Shown in pieces: positions 1 to 4,478 of a DNA stretch of 5,243 nt. How positions within the stretch are numbered: position 1 is the first letter of the stretch; every line of letters begins with the position of its first letter. The translations under genes were made by a program, and so were the position numbers. The stretch lies in contig SLSG01000077.1 of NCBI GenBank assembly GCA_007130545.1, positions 1 to 5,243 of the forward strand, given 5' to 3'. This DNA comes from Bacteroidales bacterium (lineage in GTDB: Bacteria; Bacteroidota; Bacteroidia; Bacteroidales; UBA7960). A model generated the notes under the pieces. The model made no database searches. It worked only from the letters and a program-made list of their open reading frames with translations, and was not told where the DNA came from.

Positions 1-1050
1 CCCCAGCTGGTTTACTGGAAGACCCTCAGCGGACAATGGCTTTACTATACCTACGACAATGCCGGGGAAGGACTGGACTTCCTCTACCCCCATACCCTGA
101 AGTTTTTGTTCAGCTTTCGCAAGGGCTGGCTCATATATACCCCACTGATGGCATTTGCCCTGTGGGGAATGTACCTCCTTTTTAAAAAGGACAGGGGCTT
201 GTTTTTTCCCATCGGATTGTTTTTCCTGCTGAGCCTCTACCTGATGTCCTCGTGGACCACCTGGTGGTATGCCGGTGGATGCTTCAGCTCCCGGGCGATG
301 ATTTCTGTCTACCCTGCCCTTTCCATACCGCTTGCCGTTTTCGTGGAATGGCTGATGCAGCAGAAAAGGCCATTGCGTCAGGGTCTTGCCGTGGTGATCG
401 GCTTCCTGGTATTCCTGAGTCTGTTTCAGACCTGGCAGTTCAACCGTGGCATCCTCACCCAGGAGACCATGACCCGGGCCTATTATTTCCGGACTTTTCT
501 GCGTACCAGCGTAAGGGCGGAGGACCGCGAACTGCTGATGGTCCGCCGGCCACTCACCGCCCTGGAAAAATTTGAAGACGAGTCCGCTTACCGCCATCGT
601 TTGCTTTACCGGGACGATTTTGCACCCGAGGCGTATCCGGACTTTCATTTTTCCGAATCCCTGCCCGGGCAGGAGGGCGTTCCCAGCCTGGTGCTGGACA
701 GCCTCCGTCCGTTCTCCCCGGCATACGAAATCGCGTTCAAAGACCTGACCACCGAAGACCATGCCTGGCTGCGCGCCAGGGCCAGGGTTTACCTTCCGGA
801 AGGCTATGCGGGCCCCGATCCTCTGCTTGTGGTAACCTTCGCCCACAAGGGCGACAGCTATAAGTACCGTACCTCCGAGAATTATGAGATCGAACTGGAG
901 CCGGGCAAATGGAACACGATCGAGTTTGATTACATCACTCCTGAAGTCCGACGCCGCTCAGACAAGCTTCAGATCTATATGTGGCACCGGGACAAGCAGG
1001 AGGTCTTCCTGGACCATATCCAGGTGGAGATTTATGAACCTGGCAGCTAG
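1..1050 (+). CDS. Polytopic membrane protein, glycosyltransferase-39/mannosyltransferase-like, C-terminal part (5' end outside window)
   Basis: The frame is open from base 1 to the TAG at 1048-1050, giving 349 visible residues; the true start lies upstream. About four hydrophobic segments are visible at roughly residues 42-61, 65-83, 103-119 and 128-145. Between them are aromatic/charged loop motifs such as FSFRKGWLIYTPL and SSWTTWWYAGGCFSSRA, a pattern I associate with large Bacteroidota membrane proteins of the PMT/ArnT (GT39) type, which transfer sugars from polyprenyl-phosphate donors at the membrane. The catalytic N-terminal acidic residues would lie in the missing part, so enzyme activity cannot be verified. 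From about residue 150 the protein is soluble, with alternating beta-strand-like stretches and a C-terminus ending in FLDHIQVEIYEP, which resembles a jelly-roll or carbohydrate-binding-like domain (inference). The aminotransferase gene follows after 37 nt on the same strand, so the two may be co-transcribed. Membrane nature is certain; the exact family is moderately sure. Confidence 0.7.
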   Translation, partial: PQLVYWKTLSGQWLYYTYDNAGEGLDFLYPHTLKFLFSFRKGWLIYTPLMAFALWGMYLLFKKDRGLFFPIGLFFLLSLYLMSSWTTWWYAGGCFSSRAMISVYPALSIPLAVFVEWLMQQKRPLRQGLAVVIGFLVFLSLFQTWQFNRGILTQETMTRAYYFRTFLRTSVRAEDRELLMVRRPLTALEKFEDESAYRHRLLYRDDFAPEAYPDFHFSESLPGQEGVPSLVLDSLRPFSPAYEIAFKDLTTEDHAWLRARARVYLPEGYAGPDPLLVVTFAHKGDSYKYRTSENYEIELEPGKWNTIEFDYITPEVRRRSDKLQIYMWHRDKQEVFLDHIQVEIYEPGS

Positions 1051-1087
1051 CTTCCTGCTGTTCTGCATGAAAAATAATTTGCATCCA

Positions 1088-2275
1088 ATGGATCACAAAA
1101 CCCTGTTCTTCCGCTACCTGGCCCAGACCTCCCGCTCCCCGCTTGCGCTGGAAATTGAACGCGCCGAAGGGGTATATATGTATGACAAGCAGGGGAAGGC
1201 TTATCTGGACCTGATCAGCGGCATTTCGGTCAGCATCCTGGGCCATCGCCACCCGGAGATCGTGCAGGCGGTGAAGGATCAGGCTGACAGGTATATGCAC
1301 CTGATGGTGTATGGGGAATTCGTGCAATCCCCCCAGGTGCGCCTGGCCGCCTTGCTTGCCCAAAACCTTCCCGGCGGACTGGACAATGTCTTTCTGGTGA
1401 ATTCCGGCAGCGAGGCCGTGGAAGGGGCGGTGAAGCTTGCCAAACGGCATACCGGACGGACCGAAGTAGTCGCCTTTGAAAATGCCTACCATGGCAGCAC
1501 CCAGGGTGCCCTCAGCCTGGCAGGGAATGAAGGCTTGAAGAATGCCTTCCGGCCGCTGATACCTGGGGTGCGCCTGCTGGCGTTCAACCAGATAGCAGGG
1601 CTGCAGTCCATTACGGAACAAACGGCTTGTGTGATCGTGGAGACCATACAGGGAGAGGCCGGGGCAGTGGTGCCCGGCAGGGATTTTATGCAGGCGCTCA
1701 GAAAAAGATGCGATAAGACCGGTGCCCTGCTCATCCTGGATGAAATACAGGTGGGCTTTGGCCGCACCGGAGCGCTTTGGGCCTTCGCGCATTTTGACAT
1801 CGTACCAGACGTGCTCTGCCTGGCAAAAGGGATGGGCGGGGGATTGCCAATCGGGGCATTTGTGGCCAGCCGGGAAGTGATGCGTGACCTGACCCATGAT
1901 CCTGTATTGGGGCATATCACCACCTTCGGGGGAAATGCACTATGCGCCGCCGCTTCCGAAGCGATGCTGAAGGAACTGCTGAAGAACAGGTATTGGGAGG
2001 CGGTCCCTGAAAAAGAAAAGCTATTCAGGGAACTGCTCAAGCATCCGAGGATAAAAAGCATAAGGGGAAAGGGCCTGCTGCTGGCGCTCGAGTTTGAGAA
2101 CCATCACCAGTGTAAAAAGGTGATTGATGGCTGTTTGGAGCGTGGATTGGTGTCGGATTGGTTCCTGTTTGCGGATCATTGCATGCGGATTGCACCTCCG
2201 CTGCTGATCAGCGAAGAGGAGATCCGGCAGGCCTGCCAGACGATCTGCGGGGTGCTGGAAGATTTTTTGTTTTGA
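1088..2275 (+). CDS. Class-III PLP-dependent aminotransferase (acetylornithine/GABA aminotransferase superfamily)
   Basis: This is a cytoplasmic, fold-type-I PLP enzyme of 395 residues, about the usual length for ArgD-like members, that moves an amino group (usually omega) onto 2-oxoglutarate or a similar acceptor. Diagnostic motifs are present in order: NSGSEA (105-110, PLP phosphate contact), YHGS (134-137, ring stacking), ETIQGEAG (185-192), DEIQVGFGRTG (218-228, with Asp218 for the pyridine nitrogen), Lys247 in LAKGMGGGLPIGAF as the Schiff-base lysine, TTFGGN (278-283) and Arg367 in MRIAPPLL for substrate carboxylate. All key residues are intact. I chose the ATG at 1088 because the protein then begins MDHKTLFFRYLAQTS, like related proteins, and an A/T-rich stretch precedes it; an in-frame ATG at 1067 would add seven residues. 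The substrate cannot be read from sequence: no arginine-biosynthesis neighbours are present, so argD is not assigned. It could be an omega-, ornithine- or diaminobutyrate-type transaminase. Confidence 0.93.
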   Translation: MDHKTLFFRYLAQTSRSPLALEIERAEGVYMYDKQGKAYLDLISGISVSILGHRHPEIVQAVKDQADRYMHLMVYGEFVQSPQVRLAALLAQNLPGGLDNVFLVNSGSEAVEGAVKLAKRHTGRTEVVAFENAYHGSTQGALSLAGNEGLKNAFRPLIPGVRLLAFNQIAGLQSITEQTACVIVETIQGEAGAVVPGRDFMQALRKRCDKTGALLILDEIQVGFGRTGALWAFAHFDIVPDVLCLAKGMGGGLPIGAFVASREVMRDLTHDPVLGHITTFGGNALCAAASEAMLKELLKNRYWEAVPEKEKLFRELLKHPRIKSIRGKGLLLALEFENHHQCKKVIDGCLERGLVSDWFLFADHCMRIAPPLLISEEEIRQACQTICGVLEDFLF

Positions 2276-2302
2276 TATTAATCAGGAGTTTCCTTATCTT
2301 TA
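2271..2302 (+). promoter_or_regulatory. Candidate Bacteroidota-type sigma promoter for the GNAT gene
   Basis: TTTG at 2271-2274 is followed by a 20-nt spacer and TATCTTTA at 2295-2302. The Bacteroidota primary sigma factor recognises TTTG about 33 nt and TAnnTTTG about 7 nt before the start, with 19-21 nt between, so only the last base of the -7 box differs. The -33 box overlaps the aminotransferase stop codon. Transcription would start near 2309, leaving a leader of about 80 nt before the ATG at 2393. This is a motif match by eye only. Confidence 0.5.
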
Positions 2303-2331
2303 GCGGGTAAACCCAGGAATTGGCCAAGTGG

Positions 2332-2364
2332 CCGGGGCTGGCAGGGGCTTATATCCAGCCCGGG
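2332..2364 (+). other. GC-rich stem-loop in the leader of the GNAT gene
   Basis: CCGGGGCTGG (2332-2341) pairs with CCAGCCCGGG (2355-2364) in nine of ten positions around a 13-nt loop. The downstream sequence has no clean run of T, so it is a poor intrinsic terminator for the aminotransferase; a weak terminator or a 5'-leader element are both possible. Because the stem ends one base before the GTG at 2366, that codon is an unlikely start, which supports the ATG at 2393 behind an A/T-rich stretch. Confidence 0.4.
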
Positions 2365-2392
2365 AGTGCACAAATCTTATTATTTCCAGCAG

Positions 2393-3100
2393 ATGGATCA
2401 GAAAGTCTGGAACCTGTTGAAGAGCAAGCCATTGCAAAGTCTTCCCGTGCTGGGCTTTTTCCAGAATTACGACCTGGATAAAGTGGTGCGGCACGGGGAA
2501 TTCCTGCTGCTGGTCGGTACCAGCGACTACCCCTGGGCCTATCTTTGCGGCGATAATCCGGAGGAATTGTTTGCCCTGCTGGAGAAATTCGATTATGCCA
2601 CGCAGTATTTTGCCAATGTGGAAGAATGGATGCTGCCCATACTGACCCACCGGCACAAGATCGATTGGAAGCTATCCACCCACCGTTATTACCTGGCTCC
2701 GGAGCGTACAGTGGACCCCCCCGATGTGGAATCCAGGCGCCTGGACCCCTCCCTGGCGGGATATGTGTTTGAGAATTCGGCTTACAAGGATTTTACCTCC
2801 GAGCTTTACATCCGTGACCGGCTCGACATGGATGTGTCGGCGGGCATCTGGATAGAGAACAAGCTGGTCGGATGGGGCATGACCCATGACGATACATCCC
2901 TGGGCTTTTTGAACGTACTGCCTGAATATAGGGGGAAAGGATTGGGCGAGAGTATATTGCGGGCCCTGATCCTGGAAAAGCGCAAGCTGGACAGCGCCAT
3001 TTTCGTGAACATTGAACCCCACAACCACCAAAGCATCAACCTGATCAAAAAGCTGGGCTTTTCTTACGACAGGGAGGTGAGTTGGGTAAAACTGACCTAG
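2393..3100 (+). CDS. GNAT-family N-acetyltransferase, FR47/glycine-N-acyltransferase-like
   Basis: The 235-residue protein has its GNAT core at the C-terminus. Residues 169-185 (SLGFLNVLPEYRGKGLG) form beta4 and motif A, whose R180-G-K-G-L-G loop binds the acetyl-CoA pyrophosphate. Residues 204-223 (FVNIEPHNHQSINLIKKLGF) form beta5 and motif B, with Tyr225 near the usual general-acid position. The layout, with a poorly conserved N-terminal half and a final N..N..S..L..KLGF stretch, is that of FR47-like or GLYAT-like acyltransferases. The N-terminal half (1-100) has no motif I recognise and may be a degenerate second acyltransferase-like lobe that sets specificity. The acceptor (amino acid, amine or peptide) is unknown. 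I chose the ATG at 2393 over the GTG at 2366 because the GTG sits at the foot of a GC-rich hairpin. The gene appears to have its own promoter and runs into the convergent antiporter operon with a 2-bp gap. Confidence 0.85.
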   Translation: MDQKVWNLLKSKPLQSLPVLGFFQNYDLDKVVRHGEFLLLVGTSDYPWAYLCGDNPEELFALLEKFDYATQYFANVEEWMLPILTHRHKIDWKLSTHRYYLAPERTVDPPDVESRRLDPSLAGYVFENSAYKDFTSELYIRDRLDMDVSAGIWIENKLVGWGMTHDDTSLGFLNVLPEYRGKGLGESILRALILEKRKLDSAIFVNIEPHNHQSINLIKKLGFSYDREVSWVKLT

Positions 3101-3102
3101 TT

Positions 3103-3537
3103 TTACAATTTTCCCGTATCAATCTTCTCCCCGCCTTTGCCACCGTCTTTTTTCCCTGATTGCCCTTCAGTTGTTTCGCCGGATTTCCCGCCGGCCCTTT
3201 CGGCGGATTGCCGGTCAGCCTCGTCCTGCAACTCATCCATCACATAGCCGTCGCCGATGGGAACCTTCATCCGGTGGGAGACCCTGGCGATCATATGGGC
3301 CCCGATCGGGGAGGTGAAGATTACAAACATCACCACCATCAGGGCCTCTATGCCCACCACCCATTGCGGGTAGCGCAGGAAGACAGCTGCCAGCATCAGG
3401 ATGGCTCCAAGGGATGCGGCCTTGGTAATGGCATGCATGCGCATGTAAACGTCTGGCAGTTTGACTACCCCGATGGCAGCTACCAGCATGAACAGGGAGC
3501 CTGTCATCAGCAGTATTGAAATGATCCATTCCATCAT
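3103..3537 (-). CDS. mrpG: Mrp cation/proton antiporter subunit G, with charged C-terminal tail
   Basis: This is a small inner-membrane subunit of the Mrp (Mnh/Pha/Sha) complex, which exchanges Na+ or K+ for protons. The 144-residue protein shows the family signatures GVVKLPDVYMRMHAITKAA (23-41) and TSPIGAHMIARV (75-86). Three hydrophobic helices lie at about residues 4-24, 42-55 and 60-75. The start codon ATG (3537-3535) overlaps the mrpF stop TGA by 4 nt (ATGA), indicating translational coupling; a second ATG follows directly. G subunits usually end soon after the ARV region, at about 100-125 residues, whereas here residues 101-144 continue as a hydrophilic Gly/Lys/Glu-rich stretch with near-repeats such as AGGKSGE, GQSGKKD and GGKGGEK. 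That tail is probably disordered and cytoplasmic (inference). This appears to be the last gene of the operon, since the next gene downstream is on the opposite strand. Confidence 0.93.
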   Translation of the reverse strand: MMEWIISILLMTGSLFMLVAAIGVVKLPDVYMRMHAITKAASLGAILMLAAVFLRYPQWVVGIEALMVVMFVIFTSPIGAHMIARVSHRMKVPIGDGYVMDELQDEADRQSAERAGGKSGETTEGQSGKKDGGKGGEKIDTGKL

Positions 3538-3824
3538 TGGTCCAGCCTCCTTTTTAAATATTTGGCAAAAGCAATATTTCCCATGAACACCAGCAGGGCG
3601 ATGGCCACAGCCACGTTCAGGTAAACGGTCTGACCGGTCAGCATGATGTACGTGATGATCAGACCGATGACCAGCGAAGCCACAAGGTCCATCACCACGA
3701 TGCGGTCGGGTAGGGATGGACCGGTAAGCAGGCGGTAAAGCCCCGCAAACAGGGAGATGGTCAGGGTGGCAAAGCTGAAATATATGGCAAAGTTCAGTAT
3801 CGGATAGGCCTCTGTGCTTGTCAT
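3534..3824 (-). CDS. mrpF: Mrp cation/proton antiporter subunit F
   Basis: The 96-residue protein is full length for MrpF and almost wholly membrane-embedded, with three helices at about residues 10-30, 44-62 and 68-87. The family hallmark GPSLPDRIVVMDL (35-47) is present after helix 1. In the Mrp complex, F packs with E and G in the region thought to handle the cation. The ATG (3824-3822) lies 4 nt after the mrpE stop and the TGA at 3536-3534 overlaps the mrpG start, so E, F and G are tightly coupled. No Shine-Dalgarno sequence is visible, as expected for Bacteroidota. The family call is secure; ion specificity (Na+ or K+) cannot be read from this subunit. Confidence 0.95.
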   Translation of the reverse strand: MTSTEAYPILNFAIYFSFATLTISLFAGLYRLLTGPSLPDRIVVMDLVASLVIGLIITYIMLTGQTVYLNVAVAIALLVFMGNIAFAKYLKRRLDQ

Positions 3825-3828
3825 ACGC

Positions 3829-4173
3829 TTAATCGAAAATTAACCGGATACGGTTCTCCAGTTCGGTTTTTATTTTGTGAATGAACTTCTCCTTGTCATA
3901 CAGGTACATGGCATGAACGTAAATCTTTTTCTTGTCTGGGGACATGTCGACTGTCAGGCTCCCGGGCGTCATCGAGATCAGGTTTACCAGGGCGATGATT
4001 GCGGTTTCGCTCTTCAGGTCGACCGGCACCGCCACGATGCCCGGGCGCATCAGGTCCTTGGGCGTGAGAATGTCATAAGCCACAAACAGGCTCGAAAGCA
4101 CCAGCTCCTTCAGGTAATAGAAGATGAACAGTACCAGTCTGAATATCCTTACGAAAAATCCTATTGGTTTCAT
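3829..4173 (-). CDS. mrpE: Mrp cation/proton antiporter subunit E, short form lacking the usual first TM hairpin
   Basis: The 114-residue protein matches the second half of MrpE. It has one membrane-associated helix (about 8-34, including FYYLKELVLSSLF), then RPGIVAVPVDLKSE (43-56), NLISMTPGSLTVDMS (64-78) and IYVHAMYLYD (84-93), which form the conserved cytoplasmic domain. Typical MrpE proteins are about 160 residues and begin with two more transmembrane segments, absent here. The ATG at 4173-4171 is the only ATG in frame: upstream the frame stays open for 25 codons inside the heptad array (a Pro/Asn/Gln-rich peptide) until a TAG at 4251-4249. Array sequence directly abuts the start codon and so supplies the initiation region. 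Either the lineage has a native short MrpE, or the N-terminus was lost when the array arose between mrpD and mrpE. The mrpF start follows after 4 nt. Confidence 0.88.
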   Translation of the reverse strand: MKPIGFFVRIFRLVLFIFYYLKELVLSSLFVAYDILTPKDLMRPGIVAVPVDLKSETAIIALVNLISMTPGSLTVDMSPDKKKIYVHAMYLYDKEKFIHKIKTELENRIRLIFD

Positions 4174-4174
4174 G

Positions 4175-4269
4175 TTGGCTATTGGCTTTTGGCTATTGGG
4201 TGTTGGCTGTTGGTTGTTGGCTATTGGGTATTGGCTATTGGCTTTTGGCTATTGGGTGTTGGCTGTTGG
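4175..4269 (+). repeat. 39-bp perfect direct repeat (56-bp period) inside the left arm
   Basis: Bases 4175-4213 are identical to 4231-4269. The offset of 56 nt equals eight heptads. It does not overlap the 48-bp duplication further right, so at least two separate expansion events are recorded in the arm. Confidence 0.9.
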
Positions 4270-4291
4270 GTGTTGGTTGTTGGTTGTTGGT

Positions 4292-4388
4292 TGTTGGCTG
4301 TTGGTTATTGGCTTTTGGCGATTGGCTGTTGGCTGTTGGGTGTTGGCTGTTGGTTATTGGCTTTTGGCGATTGGCTGTTGGCTGTTGG
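4292..4388 (+). repeat. 48-bp perfect direct repeat (49-bp period) inside the left arm
   Basis: Bases 4292-4339 are identical to 4341-4388. The offset of 49 nt equals seven heptads, so this is a segmental duplication in whole heptad units, carrying the otherwise unique CGA triplet twice. Confidence 0.9.
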
Positions 4389-4478
4389 CTAATGTCCAAA
4401 GTCCAAAGTCCAATAGCCAATGTCCAAAGTCCAAAGTCCAAGGTCCAAGGTCCAACGTCCAAAGTCCAATAGCCAACT
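4388..4478 (-). repeat. Right arm: about 12-13 inverted heptads (TCCAAAG type; TTGGACT on the minus strand)
   Basis: From 4395 the units are TCCAAAG (5), TCCAATA (2), TCCAAGG (2), TCCAACG, GCCAATG and GCCAACT, again without an indel. The bases at 4388-4394 (GCTAATG) match the later GCCAATG unit at six of seven positions, so the arm probably starts there and shares a few bases with the last left-arm unit. A 28-nt higher-order repeat is visible: 4388-4413 matches 4416-4441 at 25 of 26 positions. The last unit overlaps the mrpD stop codon. Minus-strand units read TTGGACT, TTGGACC, TTGGACG, TTGGACA and TTGGCTA, a related but distinct variant set from the left arm. Confidence 0.92.

Larger units (their letters stand above)
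4175..4391 (+). repeat. Left arm: 31 uninterrupted TTGGNNN heptads
   Basis: Read in 7-base steps from 4175, every unit starts TTGG, for 217 nt without an insertion, deletion or core mismatch. The variable triplets are CTG (8), CTA (6), CTT (4), GTG (4), TTG (4), TTA (2), CGA (2) and GTA (1). Plus-strand composition is about 47% T, 39% G, 9% C and 5% A, so the mRNA read from the minus strand is C/A-rich and G-poor here. Because seven is not a multiple of three, long stop-free plus-strand frames arise automatically and are not evidence for genes. Confidence 0.96.
4174..4477. repeat. Bipartite heptanucleotide tandem array filling the mrpD-mrpE junction
   Basis: Essentially the whole interval between the mrpD stop codon (4479-4477) and the mrpE start codon (4173-4171) is 7-bp tandem repeat. 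A left arm has TTGG-type units on the plus strand and a right arm has CCAA-type units, i.e. the same TTGG core on the minus strand. The outer ends are a perfect 12-bp inverted repeat: GTTGGCTATTGG (4174-4185) and CCAATAGCCAAC (4466-4477). The match extends to 17 of 19 positions. mrpD and mrpE normally abut or overlap, so the array looks like a lineage-specific insertion or expansion. It resembles in style the heptameric STRR repeats known from heterocystous cyanobacteria, and I recall similar TTGGACT-type runs in Bacteroidota drafts, but I could not search. No protein-coding function is supported. Confidence 0.95.

Noticed and set aside
106..108. Start of the first gene at TTG 106
   Set aside because: The frame is open to base 1 with family-like sequence (for example YWKTLSGQW) before it, so the gene is cut by the window edge.
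884..1087. Extended N-terminus for the aminotransferase starting within the upstream gene
   Set aside because: The extra residues are an out-of-frame translation of the upstream membrane protein; family-like sequence begins at MDHKTLFF (1088).
935..1915. 326-residue minus-strand frame opposite the aminotransferase
   Set aside because: It is an antisense shadow of a gene with all its catalytic motifs intact; its translation is His/Gln-rich and matches nothing I recognise.
4175..4391. G-quadruplex on the plus strand
   Set aside because: G runs are almost all only two long (GG, occasionally GGG) with 4-5-nt loops, so only weak two-tier structures are possible.
4174..4477. CRISPR array
   Set aside because: There are no 20-40-bp repeats with unique spacers of equal size; the unit is a continuous 7-bp tandem repeat and no cas genes are nearby.
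4174..4477. Insertion sequence or MITE
   Set aside because: Ends are inverted repeats, but the interior is pure heptad repeat, there is no transposase, and no target-site duplication is seen outside the ends (flanks are codons of mrpE and mrpD).
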